Source of the DNA: an uncultured Oscillibacter sp.
GTDB taxonomy: Bacteria; Bacillota; Clostridia; Oscillospirales; Oscillospiraceae
Direction of reading: 5' to 3'
Assembly: GCA_910576845.1 (NCBI GenBank)
Contig: CAJTJA010000002.1
Location: forward strand, 62,001-126,000
Length of the DNA stretch: 64,000 nucleotides
Part shown: piece by piece, positions 26,029-33,785 of the stretch
Layout: the number at the start of each line of letters is the position of its first letter
Position numbering within the stretch: the stretch's first letter is position 1
Position numbers and translations under genes: made by a program
The notes under the pieces: model-generated
Databases searched by the model: none
Told to the model about the DNA's origin: nothing
What the model saw: the letters and a program-made list of their open reading frames with translations, nothing else

Positions 26029-26830
26029 TGTCAATCCTCCGTGCCATGTGATGAATATTCTCCTGCAAAAAGAGGGAGGCCACGCCCTCAAAGTCCTCTG
26101 CCCGGTCGCTGACGTAGAATTCGGCCTCTCCCCGCCGGTCCGACGGCGCCCGGAGGCTTTGGACAGTCAGAAGGCGCTTAAGTTCAAAAGCGGATTCCTC
26201 TCCGGCGGAAACCAGAGCGACGCTTGGACCGCAGATGTTTGTAATAACATCCTCCAGCAGCGGGTAATGAGTGCATCCCAGGATAAGCGTGTCCGCGCCC
26301 CATTCCAGGAGCGGGGCCAGGTACTCCTGAGCCACGGTTTCAATAACTACATCCCCTGGGCGAAACCGGCCGTTCTCCACCAAGGGAACGAACAGCGGGC
26401 AAGGCTGGCAAAAGACCTCTACCGATGGGTCCAGCCGCCGCAGCGCCGCCTCATAAGCCCCGGAGCGAACGGAGGCCAAGGTGGCGATCATGCCGATCCG
26501 GCGTGTTTTTGTTACGTCCAGTGCCCTGCGGCAGGTGGACTCTACCACGCCGACGAGAGGCAGATCGTTTTCCTGCTGGAGAGTGTCCAGAGATGTGGTG
26601 GATATGGTTCCGCAGGCAATGACGACGGCCTTGAGGTCAAAAGAACGAAGGAAGCGCAGGTCCTGTCTGGCATATTTCAGCAGGGTTTCCCTGGAGCGTC
26701 CGCCGTAAGGTACCCGGGCGGTATCGCCAAAATAAATCAAATTTTCCTCCGGCAGAATTCGCCGCAGGACCCGTACCGCCGTCAGGCCTCCGAGACCCGA
26801 GTCAAACACACCGATAGGACGCATATCCAT
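26015..26830 (-). CDS. murI: Glutamate racemase
   Basis: Supplies D-glutamate for peptidoglycan in the cytosol. 271 residues; IGVFDSGLGG at 6-15, first catalytic cysteine C73 in IACGTIS and second C186 in LGCTHYPLL. The usual motif around the first cysteine is ACNT; here Asn is replaced by Gly, which may reflect a clade variant. The ATG at 26828-26830 follows GAGGAGAAA; a longer frame to 26935 has no ribosome site. It heads the ywiB-argS operon. Confidence 0.9.
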   Translation of the reverse strand: MDMRPIGVFDSGLGGLTAVRVLRRILPEENLIYFGDTARVPYGGRSRETLLKYARQDLRFLRSFDLKAVVIACGTISTTSLDTLQQENDLPLVGVVESTCRRALDVTKTRRIGMIATLASVRSGAYEAALRRLDPSVEVFCQPCPLFVPLVENGRFRPGDVVIETVAQEYLAPLLEWGADTLILGCTHYPLLEDVITNICGPSVALVSAGEESAFELKRLLTVQSLRAPSDRRGEAEFYVSDRAEDFEGVASLFLQENIHHMARRIDIDQY

Positions 26831-26992
26831 TGCTGTTTCTCCTCTCGCTGCAGGGGAACGGGAGAAATGTCTCCCGGCCCTGGTCACAAATTGCTCTAAG
26901 ACATGTATTATACTATGAGAGTTCTTTTGCCGCAAGACAGATTTTAGTCTTTTTGCCCGCTTTTTTATGTGGAATTTTTCAAAAGGCTCTGC

Positions 26993-26998
26993 TATAAT
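26993..26998 (+). promoter_or_regulatory. Candidate -10 box for the 27052 gene
   Basis: TATAAT 54 nt before the ATG; at 17 nt upstream the -35 is poor (TGGAAT). Confidence 0.4.
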
Positions 26999-27051
26999 GA
27001 TTTTATCTGTTGAAACCGGCCGCCGACAATGCCGTGAGGAGGGGTCAGCCT

Positions 27052-27465
27052 ATGAAAATTGAATTGACGGAGCAACAGTACCGTTATCTGCTGGACCTGG
27101 TCTACATAGGTAACTGGGTTCTCAACTCCACCAGAGAGGATGACCGCATACGGGAATATGACCAGGTAGAGAGCCTGATTTTTTCCCACTGTCTCCGCCA
27201 TGGCATGGGGAAGCTGGTGGAGCTGTATCAGGGAGACCTGATCCCTTCCCGGGCTTTTGCGGATGGCGGTATCCATGAGGCCATTGAGAGTTATGAAGAT
27301 GTTGTGTTTTATGAGATTCTGGCGGAGGAGCTGGCCCTGCGGGACATGGACGGGGAGCCGCTGACCCGTGAGAATTACGGGATGCTGATGGAACGGATTG
27401 ATACATACCTTGATGAGTTTGATGAACACGGAACAGAACACATTTCGATTGATTTTGATGAGTGA
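27052..27465 (+). CDS. Conserved hypothetical acidic protein
   Basis: 137-residue soluble protein of unknown function, strongly acidic, with an alternating hydrophobic pattern that suggests an all-helical fold (LTEQQYRYLLDLVYIGNWVL; EAIESYEDVVFYEILAEELA). GAGGAGGGG 7 nt before the ATG at 27052 decides the start over an in-frame ATG at 27010. It is divergent from murI. I do not recognise a family. Confidence 0.7.
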   Translation: MKIELTEQQYRYLLDLVYIGNWVLNSTREDDRIREYDQVESLIFSHCLRHGMGKLVELYQGDLIPSRAFADGGIHEAIESYEDVVFYEILAEELALRDMDGEPLTRENYGMLMERIDTYLDEFDEHGTEHISIDFDE

Positions 27466-27702
27466 GGCCGCCGGATAAAGCTTCAGGCTTATTTGGGAAA
27501 TGCCAGAGCCCCGATTATCGGATGTTTTCCGCACAGGCTGCGGGGTGTTTTTCGGGCGCATAATTTTTCCAGATGCCGCATACACTGGATAAGCGGTCTG
27601 AGCTGCGACTGAAAAATGCCTGCCCTGCGGTCCGATGTAATCCAGGGGGCGGCTTGCCGGGCGGCTTTCGGCACGCGACTTCTTTGCGCGGGGGCTGGTG
27701 TT

Positions 27703-28236
27703 TTGAAGCGGCGGCTTTTTTTCTGGGAATTTGGGGGCTTTTTATTTACAGGAGCACTGGGAGTCCTGCTGCACTTCGCCTACGAGTGGAGCGGAGGCAG
27801 TATGCTTGCCGCGATTTTTTCAGGAGTCAATGAGTCCACTTGGGAACACATGAAGCTGCTGTTTGTTCCTCTTTTCCTGTTTTCTATGGTCCAGGTTTGT
27901 CTGCTGGGGAGAAATTATCCTAATTTTTTGGCTGTTCGGGCGCTCAGCGTTTTGACAGGACTGGCGCTGATTCCGGTCCTTTTCTATACCTACACCGGCA
28001 TCCTTGGCTTCCATGTCACTTGGGTGGATATTTCCATCTTTTTTCTGGCGAATATGGGGGTCTTTTGCCTGGATTTTGCCCTGCTTCGCCGGGGGTGGCT
28101 TTCTTCCGGCTGGCAGCAGATTTTGGGACTGCTGGTCCTGTGGGGGCTGGCCTTCTGCTTTGTCTGGTGCACGTTTCACCCGGTCTGCTTGCCGCTTTGG
28201 CGGGACCCGGTAGGGGGAACATACGGCATATCCTGA
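27703..28236 (+). CDS. DUF6512-type integral membrane protein
   Basis: About 177 residues with five to six hydrophobic helices. The N-terminal GALGVLLHFAYEWSGG, followed by AIFSGVNESTWEHMKLLFVPLF, matches the conserved core I associate with DUF6512; its function is unknown. The open frame begins at 27616, but I prefer the TTG at 27703 (LKRRLFFWEF) because the preceding translation is arginine/alanine-rich and unlike a membrane protein N-terminus. The ribosome site is poor (GGGGG), so the start is uncertain. Confidence 0.65.
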   Translation: MKRRLFFWEFGGFLFTGALGVLLHFAYEWSGGSMLAAIFSGVNESTWEHMKLLFVPLFLFSMVQVCLLGRNYPNFLAVRALSVLTGLALIPVLFYTYTGILGFHVTWVDISIFFLANMGVFCLDFALLRRGWLSSGWQQILGLLVLWGLAFCFVWCTFHPVCLPLWRDPVGGTYGIS

Positions 28237-28361
28237 AAACGCCCTCAGGGGCGTTTTTTGTTTATTTCCATACCTGGCTTGACCCGGAGCGTGCCTGGGG
28301 AGTATAATACGAGCATTAGGAATCCGGATACGCATAATGAAAGATGAGAGGAGGTTTTGCC

Positions 28362-29084
28362 GTGGCGGAGAATCAAAGAAAGCCGGTAGCGCCTTTTTAT
28401 GCCGTGTCCGCGCTGTGGCTGCTGAGCGGATGTTTCCTGCCTCTGTATACTTGGGGGGCGTATTGTCTGTTGGCGGCAGTGTCGGCGGCGGCGTTCTTCT
28501 TTGTGAACAGGCTCTGCCTGGGAGCGGGAAGCATAGCAGGGACTGCCGCTGAAGAGAAAAGGAACGAAATGGACGCAAAGCCCCAGGCGGCCTCTCCTCC
28601 CGGAAACGCGGAGCTGGACAAGCTGCTGAAGGACGGCCGCCTGGCCCTGAGTGAAATGAAGCGTCTGGATGATAATATTGCAGACATGGAAGTTTCGGCA
28701 GATATTGTGCGCCTCAGTCAGGTGTCGGAGAAGATTTTTCAGGCGGTCAAAGATGATCCGGCGAAGCTGCCGCAGATTCGCAAGTTTATGGATTATTACC
28801 TGCCTACTACTCTGAAGCTTTTGAATGCCTATGACCGTATGAGCGGTGTGGGAATTTCCGGTGAGAACATCGACGGGACCAAGACCAAGGTGGAGAATAT
28901 GATGAAGACGGTGGTCAAGGCTTTTGAAAAGCAGTTGGACAGTCTGTATGGGGCGGACGCTCTGGATATTTCCGCTGATATTCAGGTTATGGAAACTCTG
29001 CTGGCCCAGGAGGGCCTGACGGAGCCGGAGATGAAAGCCGACGCTGCGCAGCCTGATGGAACGGACATTCGGCTGGAGCTGTAG
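28362..29084 (+). CDS. xpaC: XpaC-like 5-bromo-4-chloroindolyl phosphate hydrolysis family protein
   Basis: 240 residues: two N-terminal hydrophobic helices (AVSALWLLSGCFLPLYTWGAYCLLAAVSAAAFFFV), then a long helical cytosolic part with LDKLLKDGRLALSEMKRL and IRKFMDYYLPTTLKLLNAYDRMSG, which is the XpaC family core. XpaC is routinely encoded beside TelA, as here, and the pair is linked to envelope-stress or toxic-anion resistance without a known mechanism. GTG at 28362 is chosen because GAGGAGG lies 7 nt upstream. Confidence 0.85.
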   Translation: MAENQRKPVAPFYAVSALWLLSGCFLPLYTWGAYCLLAAVSAAAFFFVNRLCLGAGSIAGTAAEEKRNEMDAKPQAASPPGNAELDKLLKDGRLALSEMKRLDDNIADMEVSADIVRLSQVSEKIFQAVKDDPAKLPQIRKFMDYYLPTTLKLLNAYDRMSGVGISGENIDGTKTKVENMMKTVVKAFEKQLDSLYGADALDISADIQVMETLLAQEGLTEPEMKADAAQPDGTDIRLEL

Positions 29085-29158
29085 GGAAGGAGATCGCTTG
29101 TGGAAGGCCGGAGCGGCTTTTTAAAACAGGCTGTTTCCTGTGCGATCTGCTGCATTAT

Positions 29159-29305
29159 ATGACTGCACTGGCATTGGGCCGGCCGTTGAGAGGAGTGCCT
29201 ATTCCGGAAAAGACGCTGGAACTGCTTCCGGTTCTGTTTATTGTGTTCGCCGGGCTGCCGGTGCTGAGTTTTTACCGCTGGAAGCACTGTGAAGATGACT
29301 GCTGA
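29159..29305 (+). CDS. Possible 48-residue small membrane peptide
   Basis: ATG at 29159 opens a frame encoding one hydrophobic helix (LPVLFIVFAGLPVLSF) and a C-terminus YRWKHCEDDC. The ATG overlaps by ATGA a 20-codon frame that begins at GTG 29100, well spaced after AAGGAG, so it may be translated by coupling, or the two may be one gene with a frameshift. It lies in the xpaC-telA operon, 12 nt before the next gene. Not recognised; could be chance. Confidence 0.35.
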   Translation: MTALALGRPLRGVPIPEKTLELLPVLFIVFAGLPVLSFYRWKHCEDDC

Positions 29306-29317
29306 GAGGGATAGAAG

Positions 29318-29722
29318 ATGAAAGGTTTTATAGAGTCAAGGAAGGGTTTGCTGTTCAGCGCCCTGTTTTTCACCGGCGTGTGTCTGCTCTATGTGATAAC
29401 TGCCCTCCGCAGAGGGCTTTACGAGGTCCTGCAGTTTCCTTCGCCCATGGCTAATATCATTCTTTTCAGCGGTTTCCTCACTCTGGCGGTGATTTGCTGG
29501 TATCGCTATCTGCGTTACAGACCGGACCGGGAGGAGTTTCGCCATAAAAAGAACGCGCCTCTTTGGGCTGGCATGGCGGTATTATGTCTTTTGCTTGCCA
29601 TCGTTTGGCTGCTTCTGTTTTTGTATTTGGGACGAAGTGCCGCCGCTTTGGCACTCTGTATTCTGGCGTTGATTTTGGCTGCCGTCTCGGTGGGCCGGGC
29701 GTTGAAGTCGAGAAGAAAGTGA
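29318..29722 (+). CDS. Small membrane protein in xpaC-telA operon
   Basis: 134 residues with four hydrophobic helices (GLLFSALFFTGVCLLYVI; ANIILFSGFLTLAVICW; PLWAGMAVLCLLLAIVWLLLFLYL; ALALCILALILAAVS) joined by basic loops and ending KSRRK. GAGAGGGATAG precedes the ATG. No family recognised; the position between xpaC and telA suggests it is part of the same envelope function. Confidence 0.7.
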   Translation: MKGFIESRKGLLFSALFFTGVCLLYVITALRRGLYEVLQFPSPMANIILFSGFLTLAVICWYRYLRYRPDREEFRHKKNAPLWAGMAVLCLLLAIVWLLLFLYLGRSAAALALCILALILAAVSVGRALKSRRK

Positions 29723-29808
29723 CTGGCTGCATGCGGCCTGTTCCTTTTTTCATGGGATGCTGGGCGGCCGAGAGAAAAAACATATTCTGCTAGTGGAGGA
29801 AGACGACT

Positions 29809-30975
29809 ATGAGTGACAACATGATTCCTGAGCTGACCCTGGACCCAGCCGCTGCTGCGGCTCCCATGCCCGAGCTGACCCTGGAGCCTGCGGCAACCCC
29901 CGCCGCGCCAAAACCGGAAAAGCCGGAGGTCAAACCGGTGGAGTTGGATGACTCCATGCTTTCGGAAGCGGAAAAGAAGGCTGTGGAGGAGTTTTCAAAA
30001 AAGATCGACGTAATGGATTCCAATCTTGTTCTGCAATACGGCGCGGCAGCGCAGAAGAATGTGGCGGGCTTCTCGGAGAGCGCCTTGGCCTCTGTGCGCA
30101 CTAAGGATCTGGGAGAGGTGGGAAAATCCCTCTCTGAGCTGGTAGTGGAACTGAAGGGGTTTGGCGAAGAGGAGGAGAAAAAGGGCTTCTTCGGCAAGTT
30201 CAAGAAGGCCGGGAACAAGCTGGAGGCGATGAAGGCACAGTATTCCAAGGTGGAGACCAACGTGGACAGGATTGTCCGGGAGCTGGAGCAGCATCAGGTG
30301 ACGCTGATGAAGGATGTCGCCATGTTCGACCAGATGTATGAGCTGAATTTGAAGTATTACAAGGAACTGACCATGTATATACTGGCAGGGAAGAAGAAGC
30401 TGGCGGAGGTCCAGGCCAATGAGCTTCCTGCCCTCCGGGCCAAGGCGGAGCAGACCGGAGCCCAGGAGGATGCCCAGCGTTATAACGATTTGGTTCAGAT
30501 GTGTGAGCGCTTTGAAAAGAAGCTCCATGATTTGGAGCTCACCCGGATGATTTCTATTCAGATGGGTCCCCAGACCCGGCTGCTTCAAAACAACGACACC
30601 CTTATGGTGGAGAAAATCCAGTCTTCCCTGGTGAATACCATTCCTCTGTGGAAGAGCCAGATGGTGCTGGCGCTGGGAATGGAACATGGCCGCCAGGCGA
30701 CTGCCGCCCAGAGCGCGGTGACGGAGATGACCAACGAGCTTTTAAAGAAAAATGCCGATATGCTGAAGATGGGTACTATCCAGACCGCCAAGGAGGCGGA
30801 GCGGAGCGTGGTGGACATCGAAACGCTCCAGCACACAAACCAGCAGCTGATTTCCACCTTGGATGAGGTGCTGAACATCCAGAGGGAGGGGGCCCAGAAA
30901 CGGAAGGCCGCCGAGGCGGAGCTGGGCCGCATTGAGGGTGAGCTCCGGGCGAAACTGATGGAGCTGCGCAAGTAA
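29809..30975 (+). CDS. telA: Toxic-anion-resistance protein TelA
   Basis: 388-residue soluble, largely alpha-helical protein. An N-terminal repeat (PELTLDPAAAAAPM / PELTLEPAATPAA) and proline linker are followed by the TelA core: FSKKIDVMDSNLVLQYGAAAQKNV, FFGKFKKAGNKLEAMKAQYSKVE and YELNLKYYKELTMYILAGKKKL. The family was named for tellurite resistance but mostly acts in general envelope stress. GTGGAGGAAG lies before the ATG. It forms an operon with xpaC upstream and the TPM protein 12 nt downstream. Confidence 0.93.
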   Translation: MSDNMIPELTLDPAAAAAPMPELTLEPAATPAAPKPEKPEVKPVELDDSMLSEAEKKAVEEFSKKIDVMDSNLVLQYGAAAQKNVAGFSESALASVRTKDLGEVGKSLSELVVELKGFGEEEEKKGFFGKFKKAGNKLEAMKAQYSKVETNVDRIVRELEQHQVTLMKDVAMFDQMYELNLKYYKELTMYILAGKKKLAEVQANELPALRAKAEQTGAQEDAQRYNDLVQMCERFEKKLHDLELTRMISIQMGPQTRLLQNNDTLMVEKIQSSLVNTIPLWKSQMVLALGMEHGRQATAAQSAVTEMTNELLKKNADMLKMGTIQTAKEAERSVVDIETLQHTNQQLISTLDEVLNIQREGAQKRKAAEAELGRIEGELRAKLMELRK

Positions 30976-30987
30976 AGGATTAAGCCT

Positions 30988-32142
30988 ATGAAAATTCTGC
31001 AAAAGCGCCCTGTGGCGGCGGTTTTCATGGTCCTGGCCGTCCTGGCGGGCATTGCTCTGGGGCAGGCGAAAAAGCCGGACACGGAAGCCGCTCTCACCGG
31101 AGATTTCCTCTACCTCGTCCACAATGAAGGCGGTGTGATTGCGCAGGAAACCGCTGAATACATTGAGGCTGTGAATACCTCTCTTTTTGCTCAAACCGGG
31201 GCCCAGATTGCTGTGGACGTGGTGAAAACCACGGGAAGCGAGGACATCGCGGATTATGCCGAAAGGACATTCAGTGAGTTGGGAGTGGGTTCCCGAGAGC
31301 GGAACAACGGCCTTTTGATGGTGCTGGCCCTGGAAAACCTGTACAACGGTGCGCCGGACGGGGACTATTATCTGTCCTGGGGCAGCGGGTTCAGCGCTGG
31401 CCAGCAGAGCCATTTGGAGGATATCCTGTACAGTGCTTTGGAAGATGATTTTGCTGCGAAGCGCTATGACCAGGGTGTCCGGTATACCTTTGATACCTTG
31501 GTGGATTACCTGGAAAGTGTTTATCATGTCACCGTCACCACAACTCTGCCGTCTTCCGATGTGATGGGAAACTATGAGACCATTTCCGGCGGCTACCGGT
31601 CCGCTGGTGCGGCGGTGGCCATTGGAACGGTCATTACCGGGCTGGTGGTGCTGGTGATCCTTTTGGCTGTCCTCTGGGTGGCTCTGGATGGGATGCGTTA
31701 CAGCCGCTACCGGCGGCGTTATTATGGACCGACTGTGATCGGGGTTCCAAGGCCGGTATATTACCCCGTTTTTTGGGGACGTCCAAGACGGCCCCGGCGG
31801 CCTCCTCCGCCTCCGCCGCCCAGGAGACCGGGCGGGCCTGGAGGGTTCGGCGGCGGTTCCTTTGGAGGAGGCGCTGGCCGGAGCGGACGTCCCGGCGGTT
31901 TTGGCGGCGGTTCCTTCGGCGGCGGAGCCGGCCGGGGGACCCGGCCTGGCGGTTCGGGACATGGCGGTTTCGGGGGAGTCTCTTTTGGCGGCGGAGCGGG
32001 TCGCAGCGGGCGGCCCGGAGGTTTCGGCGGAGCCGGAAGAGGAGGCTTTGGCGGCGGGCGTTCCGGCGGTTTTGGAGGCGGCTCCTTTGGGGGAGGCGCT
32101 GGCCGGGGCGGCGGAATGCGCGGCGGCGGCCGCCGCAGATAG
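30988..32142 (+). CDS. TPM-domain membrane protein with glycine-rich C-terminal tail
   Basis: 384 residues. Signal-type helix at 8-25, an extracytoplasmic TPM domain (about 35-180; EYIEAVNTSLFAQTGAQIAVDVVKTTG, ERNNGLLMVLALE), a transmembrane helix near 207-232, a short R/Y-rich and polyproline stretch, then about 100 residues of low complexity built from GGFGGGSFGGGAGR repeats with interspersed arginines. TPM proteins are found with telA and may be phosphatases or assembly factors; related Gly-rich tails occur in YgcG-like members. The tail would be cytosolic or membrane-proximal by topology. Confidence 0.85.
   Translation: MKILQKRPVAAVFMVLAVLAGIALGQAKKPDTEAALTGDFLYLVHNEGGVIAQETAEYIEAVNTSLFAQTGAQIAVDVVKTTGSEDIADYAERTFSELGVGSRERNNGLLMVLALENLYNGAPDGDYYLSWGSGFSAGQQSHLEDILYSALEDDFAAKRYDQGVRYTFDTLVDYLESVYHVTVTTTLPSSDVMGNYETISGGYRSAGAAVAIGTVITGLVVLVILLAVLWVALDGMRYSRYRRRYYGPTVIGVPRPVYYPVFWGRPRRPRRPPPPPPPRRPGGPGGFGGGSFGGGAGRSGRPGGFGGGSFGGGAGRGTRPGGSGHGGFGGVSFGGGAGRSGRPGGFGGAGRGGFGGGRSGGFGGGSFGGGAGRGGGMRGGGRRR
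31835..32138 (+). repeat. Imperfect DNA tandem repeats encoding GGSFGGGAGR units
   Basis: At least four near-copies of GGCGGTTCCTTTGGAGGAGG-type sequence encode the glycine-rich tail; such repeats are prone to copy-number change between strains. Confidence 0.75.
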
Positions 32143-32143
32143 C

Positions 32144-32191
32144 AGATGAAAAATACAAGGCCCCCGGCGTGTGACTGCGCCGGGGGCCTTG
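32144..32191 (-). terminator. Terminator of degV (possibly both directions)
   Basis: CAAGGCCCCCGGCG pairs perfectly with CGCCGGGGGCCTTG around 8 nt (32156-32191). On the minus strand it is followed by TATTTTTC, so it ends the degV transcript; it also lies 14 nt after the TPM stop on the plus strand. Confidence 0.8.
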
Positions 32192-32294
32192 CTGTATGGA
32201 TGACAGGGAACGATGCGGCGGACGCTTCAGCCTGTGTAAGGGTCAGGCTTCGGAGCGGGAAAGAGTTTTCTTAATGGACTTTTGCCGGAAGAGA

Positions 32295-33161
32295 TTAATC
32301 AAGCACCTGCACCGCAGCGCCCAGAACACCATCGCCAATGTAAACGCTGAGGGTGCCGTCAATTTCGCCGTCCCAGATATGACTGTAGTTTGGGAGGGCG
32401 GCAGTCAGCTTCTGGCGAACGGTTTCCATTTCGGCGGCGGCGCCGCCGTTGGCAACGGCCAGGTTGTATTTCTTATGGGTTCCGCAGCGCTCTGCCGTCA
32501 TGGCTACCAGCTTGTCGATGACCTGGTTCCGGCCTCGGACCTTGGCGATGGACTGGAGCTGACCGTCGGGGGCAAAGGTGATAATGGGCTTAATTTGCAG
32601 CAGCGTTCCGGCTGTGGCGGTGACTTTGCCGATGCGCCCGCCTTTCATGAGATATTCCAGCGTATCTACCGAGAAAAAGGGGAACGTATTCGCGATGAGC
32701 TGCGGGGCTCTGTGTTCCACCAGGGTTTTCCAGTCCATACCATTCCGAATGTCCTCTGCCAGCTGCAGTACCGTCAGACCCTGGCCAAGGGACCCGCTGA
32801 CAGAATCGAAGACCCGAATGGGGAAGTCCTCTCCGCTTTCCTCCGCAATGAGGCGGATCAAGTTATAAGTGCCGGAGAGACCACTGGAGAGCATAATGGC
32901 GATAACACCGTCATAGCCCGTGTTACGAATTTCCTCCAGTACGGCTCCTACGCTCTCCACGGAGGGCAGGGAGGTTTGGGGAAGCTCTCCGGATTTAAGG
33001 CGGCGGTAAATGTCGATATTGTGAATGTTTACGCCGTCGGCATATTCTCCATCGGCGCAGAGAATGCGCAGGGGAACGATGTAAATGTGGTTCTCCGCTA
33101 CCAGACGGGGGGACAGGTCTGCACAGGAATCCGTCAGCAGGGCGATTTTTTGAGGGGTCAC
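32295..33161 (-). CDS. DegV family fatty-acid-binding protein
   Basis: 288-residue cytosolic protein of the DegV/FakB family, which binds a fatty acid and presents it to the FakA kinase. IALLTDSCADLS at the N-terminus, IMLSSGLSGTYN near 89-100, FDSVSGSLGQG near 118 and LEYLMKGGRIGK near 170 are family landmarks. Start ATG 33159-33161; GGAG is about 8 nt before. Lipid specificity cannot be read from the sequence, and no fakA gene is nearby. Confidence 0.92.
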   Translation of the reverse strand: MTPQKIALLTDSCADLSPRLVAENHIYIVPLRILCADGEYADGVNIHNIDIYRRLKSGELPQTSLPSVESVGAVLEEIRNTGYDGVIAIMLSSGLSGTYNLIRLIAEESGEDFPIRVFDSVSGSLGQGLTVLQLAEDIRNGMDWKTLVEHRAPQLIANTFPFFSVDTLEYLMKGGRIGKVTATAGTLLQIKPIITFAPDGQLQSIAKVRGRNQVIDKLVAMTAERCGTHKKYNLAVANGGAAAEMETVRQKLTAALPNYSHIWDGEIDGTLSVYIGDGVLGAAVQVLD

Positions 33162-33705
33162 GTGCTCCCAACTCCTTTTTTATAAAGGCTGCCCTATCCC
33201 GCGGAAGGAATGGGCGCAAAAACACATTGACGCTATTATCCCACAAATAAAGGAAAACTGCAAGCTCAATCTGCTCGTTTCCGCATTTATGTTAGGAGCC
33301 GTTGATTGAAATTCAGTTAGTTTGTTAATGCTTTTTTGTAATGACGCAAATTAGTTGCCGTTAATGAACGATAACGCAGTCAATTATTTGCGCTTCGTGC
33401 CGTTATTAATGACATGTTTCGGACGAAATTGCAGAAAGCGGTCTGCTTGTGAGGCCGAACTTCTTGGAAGGAGTATGTTTTGCGTACAGGCCGGATAAAA
33501 GGCGGCGGAATGAAAATGATAGTTTCTCTTTTGCCCTTGCCGGCGTTATCGGGCAGTTTTTCATTGGTGGGCCGTTCCTTGTTCCTTTACAAAAAAGCTA
33601 TGCGGAAAAGTGTTTTGACGTCCCCGATTTTTGAAGTGGGTTTATCAGAATGTTTCCCGGGAAATTTGGTTAGAGAAAAATACAGGGAAATCAAAAGGAT
33701 TTTCC
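33162..33705. other. AT-rich gap upstream of recJ
   Basis: No gene seen. The recJ frame stays open back to 33480, but the extra 102 residues have no family similarity and the likely recJ promoter lies inside this stretch. The region 33290-33420 is AT-rich and otherwise featureless. Confidence 0.5.
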
Positions 33706-33734
33706 TTTACCTGCCGGGATTTCTCTGTTATAAT
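33706..33734 (+). promoter_or_regulatory. Promoter of recJ-relA operon
   Basis: TTTACC and TATAAT (33729-33734) are separated by 17 nt, 52 nt before the TTG start of recJ. Confidence 0.65.
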
Positions 33735-33785
33735 ATACAAGTTATATTTTGCCTGCCTGCGGAGTGGGGAAAGGGGGGCGCTTTT

